Origin: Maribacter sp.
GTDB lineage: Bacteria; Bacteroidota; Bacteroidia; Flavobacteriales; Flavobacteriaceae
Length of the DNA stretch: 36,523 nucleotides
Reading direction: 5' to 3'
NCBI RefSeq assembly: GCF_016744255.1
Contig: NZ_JADGES010000027.1
Coordinates: 1 to 36,523, forward strand
This document shows, piece by piece, positions 26,355 through 34,219 of the stretch (positions are counted from its first letter, which is position 1; every line of letters begins with the position of its first letter). The notes under the pieces are model-generated. The model was not told the origin of the DNA. It saw nothing but the letters and a program-made list of their open reading frames with translations, and did not search any database. Both the position numbers and the translations under genes were made by a program.

Positions 26355-26382
26355 ACTTGTAACAAATAAGGAACTTACAAGT
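26355..26382. promoter_or_regulatory. 8-base inverted repeat over the internal ECF-like promoter
   Basis: ACTTGTAA (26355-26362) and TTACAAGT (26375-26382) are perfect inverted repeats with a 12-nt spacer. They cover most of the -35 element and reach into the -10 element of the promoter at 26358-26387. No T-run follows. It may be an operator, or the symmetry may be partly fortuitous. Confidence 0.4.
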
Positions 26383-26387
26383 CTAAT
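26358..26387 (+). promoter_or_regulatory. Internal ECF-sigma-like promoter before the ATPase gene
   Basis: TGTAAC (26358-26363), 17 nt, then GTCTAAT (26381-26387), the same elements and spacing as at 22585-22614. It lies in the longest gap inside the efflux operon (116 nt) and would start the ATPase and second module. An in-frame TTG at 26387 overlaps it, which argues for the later ATG at 26435 as start codon. Confidence 0.5.
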
Positions 26388-26434
26388 TGTCAAAACTCAT
26401 CAGTTACCCATTAAAAGTTAATAACATAACCACC

Positions 26435-27136
26435 ATGATAGAAATAAAAGACCTTCATAAATCTTATAAAATGGGTAGCAATTCGTTGCACGTATTAAAA
26501 GGAATTAATTTTTCTGTGGAAGAAGGAGAATTAGTAGCTATTATGGGCTCCTCTGGTTCTGGAAAGTCTACACTTCTTAATATTTTAGGAATGTTAGATG
26601 AGTTAGATGAAGGTTCTTATGTCTTAGATGGGGTTCCGATTAAAAATCTAAATGAGACAAAAGCAGCCAATTATAGGAATAAATTTTTAGGTTTTGTTTT
26701 TCAATCTTTCAATTTAATAAACTACAAAAGTGCTATGGAAAATGTAGCACTACCATTATATTACCAAAAAGTTGGTCGTAAAGAACGCCAAGAAAAAGCA
26801 TTAAAATATTTAGAACAGGTAGGTCTTAAAGAATGGGCAACACATTTGCCTAATGAATTGTCTGGTGGGCAAAAGCAAAGAGTGGCAATAGCAAGAGCCA
26901 TGGCAGCTGAGCCTAAAGTGCTTTTGGCAGATGAGCCAACTGGAGCTTTAGATAGTAAAACATCGTATGAGGTGATGGATCTTATTCAGAAAATTAACGA
27001 TCAAGGGAATACCATACTAATAGTAACCCACGAACCAGATATTGCAGATATGTGTAAACGTATAGTGCACTTAAAGGATGGAGTTATTATTGAAGATAAA
27101 AAAGTAGAGCAAGTAAGAGCCGCACAGTATGTTTAG
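26435..27136 (+). CDS. MacB-type ABC efflux ATPase
   Basis: The 233-residue ATP-binding protein is of the LolD/MacB class: Walker A GSSGSGKS (38-45), Q-loop Gln 90, signature LSGGQ (142-146), Walker B VLLADE (162-167) followed by PTGALD, and H-loop His 199. It starts IEIKDLHKSYKMG as this class does, so the ATG at 26435 was chosen over the TTG at 26387, which lies in the promoter. It is the only ATPase gene for four permeases in this operon. Its end overlaps the next permease gene by 8 nt. Confidence 0.95.
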   Translation: MIEIKDLHKSYKMGSNSLHVLKGINFSVEEGELVAIMGSSGSGKSTLLNILGMLDELDEGSYVLDGVPIKNLNETKAANYRNKFLGFVFQSFNLINYKSAMENVALPLYYQKVGRKERQEKALKYLEQVGLKEWATHLPNELSGGQKQRVAIARAMAAEPKVLLADEPTGALDSKTSYEVMDLIQKINDQGNTILIVTHEPDIADMCKRIVHLKDGVIIEDKKVEQVRAAQYV

Positions 27137-28358
27137 TAGGGATAACTGGAAAGAAATTTTTGAAACCATTCAAAAGAATAAATTACGGACATTCTTGTCT
27201 GGGTTTACGGTAGCTTTAGGTATTCTAATTTTTGTGGTTCTTTTTGGTTTTGGAAATGGTCTTAAGAACACTTTTTCTAAATTTTTTGAAGATGATGCCC
27301 AAAATATCATCACCCTTTTTCCAGGCCAAACATCCAAACCTTATAAAGGGTATAAATCAGGAAGGCGTATAGAGTTTGATAATTCGGACTTAGAAGATAT
27401 TAAGACTAATTTTCCAATTTTCTTGGAATACATAACGCCAAGAATTTCAAGAAATGGGATGGTTAAATATAAAAATGAATCTAATAATTATTCCACAAGA
27501 GCGGTAGCACCATCACATCAGATAGCCGAGAAAACGATCATTATGGAGGGGAGATACCTTAACGTAAATGATATTAAGGGGAAAAGTAAAACCGCTGTTA
27601 TTGGTCGTCTGGTACAAAAAGACTTGTTTGGTAATAAAAATCCCATCGGAGAATATATAGATATTGCAGGTAGTGCATTTAAAGTCATAGGAGTGTACCA
27701 AGATGAAGGAGGCGATGATGAAGAAAGGCGCATTTATATTCCATATACCACAAGACAGTTAATAGAGAAGAATACAGATAAAATAGATCAAATTATTGTT
27801 GCTTTTAGACCAGAACTAGGTTATGCAGGTGCCTTAGCATTGGATAAAGGAATAACAGAGTTTATAAAGAAAAAAAAATATATAGATCCAGACGATCAGA
27901 ATGGTCTTTATGTAAGGAACGTAGCAGAAGGCCTTAAGCAAACACAACAAATGGCTTTTGTTTTACAAATGATTGTAGGCTTCGTGGCTATAGGAACCAT
28001 TATTGCGGGTATTATAGGTATAAGTAATATTATGGTTTTTGTGGTAAAAGAGCGTACTAAAGAATTAGGTATTCGTAAAGCTTTAGGCGCAACACCAAAA
28101 TCTGTGATTAGTACTATTTTATTAGAATCTGTTTTTATTACAACAGTATTTGGTTTTATAGGAATGATAATAGGAATCGCCATATTAAGTTCCATGGGAG
28201 ACAAATTAAAAGATAGGTTTATAACGGATCCTTATATAGATATGCCAGTTGCAATTGGAGCTACAGTTTTATTAATTGTTTTCGGTGCACTTGCAGGTTA
28301 TATACCTGCCAAACGAGCAGCAAGAATTAAACCCATTGTAGCACTAAGAGACGAATAA
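27129..28358 (+). CDS. MacB-type ABC efflux permease, module 2 subunit A
   Basis: The 409-residue protein matches the subunit A at 22672 in its start (SRDNWKEIFETIQKNKLRTFLSGFTVALGI), its KPYKGYKSGRR motif and its FtsX region (GISNIMVFVVKERTKELGIRKALGATPKSV), ending IVALRDE. It overlaps the ATPase gene by 8 nt and is 1 nt from the following B subunit, so the three are tightly coupled. Confidence 0.9.
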   Translation: MFSRDNWKEIFETIQKNKLRTFLSGFTVALGILIFVVLFGFGNGLKNTFSKFFEDDAQNIITLFPGQTSKPYKGYKSGRRIEFDNSDLEDIKTNFPIFLEYITPRISRNGMVKYKNESNNYSTRAVAPSHQIAEKTIIMEGRYLNVNDIKGKSKTAVIGRLVQKDLFGNKNPIGEYIDIAGSAFKVIGVYQDEGGDDEERRIYIPYTTRQLIEKNTDKIDQIIVAFRPELGYAGALALDKGITEFIKKKKYIDPDDQNGLYVRNVAEGLKQTQQMAFVLQMIVGFVAIGTIIAGIIGISNIMVFVVKERTKELGIRKALGATPKSVISTILLESVFITTVFGFIGMIIGIAILSSMGDKLKDRFITDPYIDMPVAIGATVLLIVFGALAGYIPAKRAARIKPIVALRDE

Positions 28359-28359
28359 T

Positions 28360-29622
28360 ATGAAGTTTTTATTTGATAGTAATACATGGCAAGAGATTTT
28401 TGGTTCTATTAGTAAGAATAAGACCAGAACAATTATAACAGTTATTGGTGTCCTTTGGGGTATTTTTATATATATAGCTCTTTCTGGAGCGGCCAAAGGG
28501 TTAGATAATGGTTTTGATAAGGCTTTTAAAACCGTTGCTATGAATAGTATGTTTGTGTGGGCTCAAAGTACAAGTATGCCTAACGCTGGTTTTAAAACAG
28601 GAAGGCCTATGCAGCTTAAGTTAGGAGATGTAGAGGTTTTAGAAAATAGAATTCCTGAAATACAATATATTGCTCCGAGAATTACACAGGGAGAGTTTGG
28701 TTCGGAGCCTGTGTATACCGTAAGGGGACAAAAATCAGGTTCTTATGTTCTCAATGGAGATTTTCCTATTTACACCAAAATATCTACAAAGAAAATATTT
28801 GACGGAGGAAGGTTCATAAACCAAGAAGATATGGACCAAGCAAGAAAAGTAATTGTTATTGGCGAAAGAGTACAACAAGAGTTATTTAAAAAAGAAGAAG
28901 ACCCGGTTGGTGCGTATATTCGTGTTGGTAATGTGTATTTTCAAGTAATTGGGGTGCATAAATTAGCGGAAGGAGTAAGTTTCGATTCTGATAGTGCCAT
29001 GTTTATCCCGTTTTCTACCTATCGTAAATTATATAATTCTGGTGATAATGTAGGGTATTTATGTATTGCCGCATATGATGATGCAGATGTGGTACAGGTA
29101 GAAAAAGATATAAAAGCGATATTAAAAAGCACCCATAGAGTAAACCCTAAAGATGAAAGAGCATTTGGGTCTTTTAATTTAGGAGAACGTTTTGGAGAAA
29201 TTATGGGCTTTGCAGACGGATTAACATTTATGTCTTTGGTAGTTGGTATAGCTACCATATTAGCAGGAGTAATTGGTATAGGGAATATACTTTTAATTTC
29301 GGTTAAGGAGCGTACCAAGGAATTAGGGGTTCGTAGGGCGCTTGGAGCAACACCTTCAGAGGTGAGAAATCAAATTATTCTAGAATCTGTTTTTTTAACC
29401 ACTATAGCTGGGGTAATAGGTATAATATTAGGAGCTGGTTTTCTTAGTTTACTAAATACTTTTACGGAAGGCGGAGATTTTCCATATGCGAACCCAACAG
29501 TACCTATACCTTATATACTTGGAGCACTAGCAATCATGGTGATTTTGGGAACATTAATAGGTCTTATTCCAGCGCAAAGAGCTGTTAGCATTAGACCAAT
29601 AGATGCATTAAGAGAAGAATAA
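28360..29622 (+). CDS. MacB-type ABC efflux permease, module 2 subunit B
   Basis: The 420-residue protein is the counterpart of the B subunit at 23925: WQEIFGSISKNKTRTIITVIGVLWGIFIYIAL at the start, a large periplasmic domain, and GVIGIGNILLISVKERTKELGVRRALG in the FtsX region, ending IDALREE. Within the periplasmic domain the KPYKG motif of the others is replaced by MPNAGFKTGRP, so it is the most divergent of the four permeases in that element. Confidence 0.9.
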   Translation: MKFLFDSNTWQEIFGSISKNKTRTIITVIGVLWGIFIYIALSGAAKGLDNGFDKAFKTVAMNSMFVWAQSTSMPNAGFKTGRPMQLKLGDVEVLENRIPEIQYIAPRITQGEFGSEPVYTVRGQKSGSYVLNGDFPIYTKISTKKIFDGGRFINQEDMDQARKVIVIGERVQQELFKKEEDPVGAYIRVGNVYFQVIGVHKLAEGVSFDSDSAMFIPFSTYRKLYNSGDNVGYLCIAAYDDADVVQVEKDIKAILKSTHRVNPKDERAFGSFNLGERFGEIMGFADGLTFMSLVVGIATILAGVIGIGNILLISVKERTKELGVRRALGATPSEVRNQIILESVFLTTIAGVIGIILGAGFLSLLNTFTEGGDFPYANPTVPIPYILGALAIMVILGTLIGLIPAQRAVSIRPIDALREE

Positions 29623-29655
29623 TAAAACCAATTATAAAATAAATACAATTTAAAA

Positions 29656-30804
29656 ATGAACAAAATCGTAAAGTATATTCTAATAGGACTTTTAGTATTA
29701 GGTGCGCTATGGGCTGCGGTATTTTTTATAAAATCGAACAGTAAGTCGGCAATTACTTATGAAACTAGCAAACCATTTATTTCTAGTGTAGAAAAAAAGA
29801 CGGTAGCTACGGGTAAGGTTGTGCCAGAAGAAGAAGTAGAGATTAAACCTCAGATTTCTGGTATTATTCAGAAAATATATTTAGAAGAAGGAGCAAAAGT
29901 TAAAGCAGGAGATTTAATTGCTGTTATAAAAGTAGTTCCTAATGAGCAGTCTTTAAACCAATCTAGAGGAAGAGTACGTAATGCGGAATTAGCATTGAAT
30001 AATGTAAAGATAGAATTTGATAGAAATAAAAACCTATTTGATAAAGGAGTAATTTCTAGTCAAGATTTTAATAGCATACAATTACAATTTAACCAAGCGG
30101 AACAGGAATTGAATAATGCTAGAGCAGATTATCAAATTATTAGAGTAGGTTCTACAGGAGGTTCTACCAGTGCAAATACAAATATTAGAGCTACAGTTAC
30201 GGGTACAATTTTAGAAATTCCTGTTGAGGTAGGGGACCAAGTAGTGCAAACGAATAATTTTAATGCAGGTACTACTATCGCTTTTATTGCAGATTTAACT
30301 AAAATGATTTTTGAGGGTAAGGTAGATGAAGGAGAGGTAGGAAAGCTAAAATTAGGAACGCCTTTAAAAATTAGTTTAGGAGCTGTTGAGGATGTAGAGT
30401 TAGATGCAAAATTAAAGTTTATAGCACCTAAAGGAGTGGAAGAAACCGGAGCAGTTCAGTTTAAAATTGAAGGAGATATAGAGATAAAAGACGATTTGTT
30501 TATCCGTGCGGGCTACAGTGCTAATGCATCTATTGTATTAGAGAAAAAGGATAGCATACTGGTAATTCCAGAAGCTCTATTGCAGTTTGATAAAAAAACA
30601 GATGAACCGTATGTAGAGATTTCTGTGGGAGACCAAGAGTTCGAAAGAAAAGATGTAGAAATTGGTATTTCTGATGGTGTTAATGTAGAAATTGTTTCAG
30701 GTATTACAGAAGAGGATGAAGTAAAACAATGGAATAAAACGGAGCCAATTAAAATTGGCGATGAAGACAAAGAGGAAGAAGATTCAGAAGAAAGTGAAGA
30801 GTAA
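29656..30804 (+). CDS. MacA-like periplasmic adaptor (HlyD family), module 2
   Basis: The 382-residue paralogue of the adaptor at 25218 has an anchor (about 7-25), a barrel-sandwich segment (ATGKVVPEEEVEIKPQISGIIQKIYLEEGAKVKAGDLIAVIKV), a hairpin of about 60 residues and the same C-terminal DQEFERKDVEIGISDGVNVEIVSG. It differs by a strongly acidic tail (EDKEEEDSEESEE), absent from the first copy. The TolC-like gene follows after 32 nt. Confidence 0.92.
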   Translation: MNKIVKYILIGLLVLGALWAAVFFIKSNSKSAITYETSKPFISSVEKKTVATGKVVPEEEVEIKPQISGIIQKIYLEEGAKVKAGDLIAVIKVVPNEQSLNQSRGRVRNAELALNNVKIEFDRNKNLFDKGVISSQDFNSIQLQFNQAEQELNNARADYQIIRVGSTGGSTSANTNIRATVTGTILEIPVEVGDQVVQTNNFNAGTTIAFIADLTKMIFEGKVDEGEVGKLKLGTPLKISLGAVEDVELDAKLKFIAPKGVEETGAVQFKIEGDIEIKDDLFIRAGYSANASIVLEKKDSILVIPEALLQFDKKTDEPYVEISVGDQEFERKDVEIGISDGVNVEIVSGITEEDEVKQWNKTEPIKIGDEDKEEEDSEESEE

Positions 30805-30836
30805 GACATCAATCAATAATCAAAAAAAATCAAAAG

Positions 30837-32186
30837 ATGAAATATAAACTAATAGCGCTATTGCTAGTTTTAGTAGTCGGAATTACATCGGCTCAAGAAA
30901 AAAAGTGGACATTAGAAGAATGCGTTACTTATGCAGTGGAGAATAACTTGTCTATTGAACAGTATGAGTTAGATTTAGAGAATACTAAAATTGAAGAATC
31001 GGATGCTTTTGGGGATTTACTTCCAAATTTAAATGGCACTAATTCTTATTCTAGCAATACAGGGTTTTCTATTAACCCTACAAATAATGCGCCTACCAAT
31101 AGTACGGCCTTTAATATGAATGCTAGTATAAGTTCTAATATTACTTTATTTGATGGTTTAAGGAATATAAATAGACTAAATAGAGCAAAATTAAATGCCA
31201 TTGCAGGTCAGTATCGATTAGATGATTTAAAGGATGATATTCGTTTAAGTGTTGCAAATGCTTATTTGCAGGTATTGTCTAATAAAGAGTCTTTAAAAGT
31301 AGCTAGGGCACAATATGCGGTAACAGAACAAGATTTAAAAAGGACTAAGGAATTGGTGGATTCTGGAGTTGTTCCGAAAGGGGATTTATTAGAGATAGAA
31401 GCAACTGCAGCTAACCAAGAACAACAGATTGTTAATGGGGAAAGTAGAGTGTTAATAGCTAGGATTAATTTATCACAATTACTACAAATTACAGATTACG
31501 AAAATTTTGATGTAGTAGATGAGACCTTTAATATTCCACCTTCTAATGTATTAGATAATTCTGCTAAGGATATTTTTAATAAGGCCTTGACGTATAGAAA
31601 TGATATTAAATTCTCTGAATCTAATGTTACGCTTGCGGAAAAGGATTTAAAAATAGCAAAAGGAGCAATTTATCCTACCTTATCTGGGTTTGTTAATTAT
31701 GGAACAAGATATTCAGATGTAACTACCTTATTAGATGGTAATAATGTTCCTTATACTCCTAGTTTTAAAGATCAGCTTTGGGTTTTTGATGGTGTCTCTT
31801 ATGGCGCGCAATTGAATGTTCCTATTTTTAATGGATTTAGTACTAAGAATGGTATTAAAAGAGCTAAAATACAATTAGAAAAAAGTAGACTCCAGTATAA
31901 ACAAGATAAATTAGATTTAGAATCTAATATTCAACAGGCGTATGTAGATGTAAAAACATTTAATAAAGCATACGAAGCTGCAGAAAAAACATTAGAAGCA
32001 AGGAGATTAGCTTATAACTATTCCAAGGAAAGGTTTGATGTTGGTTTAATGAATGCTTTTGATTTTAGTCAGGCGCAGTCTAGAGTAGATAATGCAGAGG
32101 CAGATGTGGTACGTACCAAATACGATTACATTTTTAGATTAAAAATATTAGAATTCTATTTTGGTATTCCTATAAGCTTAAACTAG
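30837..32186 (+). CDS. TolC-family outer-membrane efflux channel
   Basis: The 449-residue protein has a signal peptide (1-19, ending ITSA|Q) and two outer membrane efflux protein repeats with long helical stretches (about 25-215 and 235-440), including LDGLRNINRLNRAKLN-type and FNGFSTKNGIKRAKIQLEKSRLQYKQ segments at equivalent places in the two halves. It would form the trimeric exit duct for the two exporter modules. It is the last gene of the operon. Confidence 0.94.
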   Translation: MKYKLIALLLVLVVGITSAQEKKWTLEECVTYAVENNLSIEQYELDLENTKIEESDAFGDLLPNLNGTNSYSSNTGFSINPTNNAPTNSTAFNMNASISSNITLFDGLRNINRLNRAKLNAIAGQYRLDDLKDDIRLSVANAYLQVLSNKESLKVARAQYAVTEQDLKRTKELVDSGVVPKGDLLEIEATAANQEQQIVNGESRVLIARINLSQLLQITDYENFDVVDETFNIPPSNVLDNSAKDIFNKALTYRNDIKFSESNVTLAEKDLKIAKGAIYPTLSGFVNYGTRYSDVTTLLDGNNVPYTPSFKDQLWVFDGVSYGAQLNVPIFNGFSTKNGIKRAKIQLEKSRLQYKQDKLDLESNIQQAYVDVKTFNKAYEAAEKTLEARRLAYNYSKERFDVGLMNAFDFSQAQSRVDNAEADVVRTKYDYIFRLKILEFYFGIPISLN

Positions 32187-32188
32187 AT

Positions 32189-32196
32189 TATATTTG
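32189..32196 (+). promoter_or_regulatory. Bacteroidota -7 element of tsaB
   Basis: TATATTTG is a full consensus match that ends 8 nt before the tsaB ATG and starts 2 nt after the end of the TolC-like gene. The predicted leader is 0-5 nt. The nearest TTG (32161-32163) is 25 nt upstream, longer than usual. Confidence 0.5.
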
Positions 32197-32204
32197 TAGC
32201 CATT

Positions 32205-32882
32205 ATGGCAATACTTTTAAATTTAGAAACGGCAACTACCAACTGTTCGGTTAGTGTTGCTAAGGACGGCGAAATTATAGTCTTAAAAGAGCATAATTCG
32301 CCTAATTATTCTCATGCAGAACAATTACATGTATTTATAGAGGAAGCTTTGAAAGAGGCTTCCTTGTCTATTTTAGATTTAGATGCTATTGCAGTAAGCA
32401 AAGGTCCAGGGTCGTATACAGGATTACGTATTGGTGTTTCAGCAGCCAAAGGTTTGTGCTTTTCTTTAGATATTCCTTTAATATCTATTGCTACATTAGA
32501 GAGTATGGCCAATCAAGTAACTTTAGATACATCTGCGGTTGTAATTCCGGTATTAGATGCAAGAAGGATGGAAGTGTATTCAGCAGTGTTCAATACGGCA
32601 TATTCCGAAATTAGAGAAACAAGAGCTGAAATTGTAGATGCTAATTCTTTTAGTGAATTTGTAGAGAAAGGTAAAGTTGTTATTGCGGGTAATGGGGCAG
32701 AAAAATGCAAAGAGATTTTAATACACCCTAATTTTGAATTCAATACCTCTGTAGTTCCTTCTGCAAAGGAAATGGCGATGCTTTCGTATAGGAAATTTGA
32801 AAATAAAGATTTTGAAGATGTGGCTTATTTTGAGCCGTATTATTTAAAAGATTTTGTTTTACAACAAAAGAAAAAAGCATAA
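32205..32882 (+). CDS. tsaB: tRNA threonylcarbamoyladenosine synthesis protein TsaB
   Basis: TsaB is the non-catalytic partner that, with TsaD and TsaE, puts the t6A modification on ANN-decoding tRNAs. The 225-residue protein starts ILLNLETATTNCSVSVAKDG and has the ASKHA-fold segment VSKGPGSYTGLRIGVSAAKGLCF (about 64-86), as usual for YeaZ/TsaB, and lacks the metal-binding HxxxH of TsaD. It has its own promoter although it lies only 18 nt after the efflux operon. Confidence 0.94.
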   Translation: MAILLNLETATTNCSVSVAKDGEIIVLKEHNSPNYSHAEQLHVFIEEALKEASLSILDLDAIAVSKGPGSYTGLRIGVSAAKGLCFSLDIPLISIATLESMANQVTLDTSAVVIPVLDARRMEVYSAVFNTAYSEIRETRAEIVDANSFSEFVEKGKVVIAGNGAEKCKEILIHPNFEFNTSVVPSAKEMAMLSYRKFENKDFEDVAYFEPYYLKDFVLQQKKKA

Positions 32883-32905
32883 AAAGGCACCATTAAATAG
32901 GTGCT
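32881..32905. terminator. Bidirectional terminator between tsaB and the dodecin gene
   Basis: GCACC (32887-32891) and GGTGC (32900-32904) enclose an 8-nt loop. On the minus strand the hairpin is followed by five T (complement of 32881-32885); on the plus strand by TCTTCTT. It therefore works best for the dodecin transcript, and probably for tsaB too. Confidence 0.65.
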
Positions 32906-32925
32906 CTTCTTATACTTTTTTAAAC

Positions 32926-33126
32926 TTATTTTACTTCAAAAGTAAGTTTAACATTAACGCGAAATTCAGTTACCTCGCCATCTTTTACATTAGCACTTTG
33001 GTCTTGCACATATACAGAACGTATGTTTTTAACGCTTTTTGATGCATGAGAAACTGCTTTTTTTGTTGCATCTTCCCAACTTTTATCAGAATTTGCTAAT
33101 ACTTCAATAACTTTTAATACTGCCAT
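32926..33126 (-). CDS. Dodecin-family protein lacking the flavin-stacking Trp
   Basis: Dodecins are about 65-75-residue proteins that form hollow dodecamers and store flavins. The 66-residue protein fits throughout: VLKVIEVLANSDKSWEDATKKAVSHASKSVKNI, then the strand pair with DGEVTEFRVNVKLTFEV. Aligned by eye to the archaeal and mycobacterial proteins (VDNVVWAEV and RALDWFEV), the Trp that sandwiches the flavin is Ser37 here (VKNIRSVYV). The family assignment is safe but flavin binding is doubtful; some dodecins without this Trp have been described as calcium-binding. Confidence 0.9.
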   Translation of the reverse strand: MAVLKVIEVLANSDKSWEDATKKAVSHASKSVKNIRSVYVQDQSANVKDGEVTEFRVNVKLTFEVK

Positions 33127-33193
33127 AATTAGTGTTTTTATGTTTTTCCTAATTTAAGAAATAATAAGAACAATGACTAATATTATAGAAAGG

Positions 33194-34096
33194 TTATCCG
33201 TTTAAAGCAACCACTTCATTTACTTTGTCTCCCATCATATTTTTTAGCATAGTTTCAATACCATTTTTAAGAGTATAAGTAGAAGAAGGGCATCCGCTAC
33301 AAGCTCCTTGTAAAATTACATTTACGGTTTTAGTGTCTTCGTCATAAGATTGAAAAAGAATATTACCACCATCACTAGCAACAGCAGGCTTTACATATTC
33401 TTCTAAAATATCTATTATTTGTTTAGAAGTGTCATCTAGGCTTACCGCTTTTTTTGCCTCTACAGGAGTCGCTACTTGCGTTTGTTGGGTAATAGTATCT
33501 AATACTATTTGTTTGCCATCTGTAATGAATTCTCTTATAAGTTCTCGTAAAGGCATAGTAATTTCATCCCATTCAGCAACATCATATTTAGAAACAGATA
33601 CATAGTTCTCATCAATAAATACTTGTTTTACAAAAGGCAATTGAAAAAGTTCTAATGCTAAAGGAGAATCTTTAGCTTCATCTATATTTTTAAATTCAAA
33701 AGTTGTAGCAACTATTTTTCTACTTGCTACAAATTTCATGGTAGTTGGGTTCGGTGTAACTTCTGCGTAAACGGTTACTGCAACTTTTTTGTCTGTTTCT
33801 TCCTCAATAACAATAGGTTCGCCTGCATTTAAATACTCTACTAATTGCTGAGCAACTTCATCTTTAACATCATCCCATGTAACAATATCAAATTTTTCTA
33901 AGCCAATAAAGTTGCCAGAAATATAAACTGTTTTGATGAATGGTAGATAGAATAACTGCTGCGCTAAGGGTGAATTTTTAGCCTCATCAATATTCTTAAA
34001 TTCGTAATTTGTATGACTGGTTAAAAGGTGGTTGGTCTCAAATTTTAATATGGTAGGGTTGCTCGTTGCAACAACCGTGATAGAGTACTCCTTCAT
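33194..34096 (-). CDS. Nfu-type iron-sulfur cluster carrier with two N-terminal domains
   Basis: Nfu proteins carry and deliver [4Fe-4S] clusters. The 300-residue protein has two copies of the Nfu N-terminal domain (about 5-90 and 108-195): both contain a TxNPTxxKF-like segment (12-19 and 115-122), an FKNIDEAK-SPLA block (33-44 and 135-146) and a LP-F-K-V-I block. A linker (about 200-220) leads to the NifU C-terminal domain (about 222-300) with the cluster-binding CSGC (Cys 266 and 269) in ACSGCPSSTYTLKNGIE. Classical Nfu has a single N domain. It is followed 67 nt later by the dodecin gene on the same strand. Confidence 0.93.
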   Translation of the reverse strand: MKEYSITVVATSNPTILKFETNHLLTSHTNYEFKNIDEAKNSPLAQQLFYLPFIKTVYISGNFIGLEKFDIVTWDDVKDEVAQQLVEYLNAGEPIVIEEETDKKVAVTVYAEVTPNPTTMKFVASRKIVATTFEFKNIDEAKDSPLALELFQLPFVKQVFIDENYVSVSKYDVAEWDEITMPLRELIREFITDGKQIVLDTITQQTQVATPVEAKKAVSLDDTSKQIIDILEEYVKPAVASDGGNILFQSYDEDTKTVNVILQGACSGCPSSTYTLKNGIETMLKNMMGDKVNEVVALNG

Positions 34097-34113
34097 GAAT
34101 CTATAATTTTTTA

Positions 34114-34121
34114 CAAAAATA
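34114..34121 (-). promoter_or_regulatory. Candidate -7 element of the Nfu gene
   Basis: On the minus strand the bases read TATTTTTG, a match to TAnnTTTG, ending 17 nt before the ATG at 34096. No TTG at the standard distance is seen. Confidence 0.4.
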
Positions 34122-34156
34122 CAAAGTAATTCTTAGTTAGACCTGGGATACTATTG

Positions 34157-34186
34157 TTGTATTTAGACCGTTATACTTTATATTTA
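34157..34186 (+). promoter_or_regulatory. Candidate promoter of the porP/sprF-like gene
   Basis: TTG (34157-34159), a 19-nt spacer and TATATTTA (34179-34186), one mismatch from TAnnTTTG. The predicted start lies about 28 nt before the ATG at 34220. Confidence 0.5.
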
Positions 34187-34219
34187 GAAGATATATCAAT
34201 AATAAGCCCCTATTACTAG

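Noticed and set aside
32854-33042. 62-codon plus-strand ORF after tsaB
   Set aside because: It runs through the terminator and antisense to the dodecin gene; product is low-complexity and without family match.
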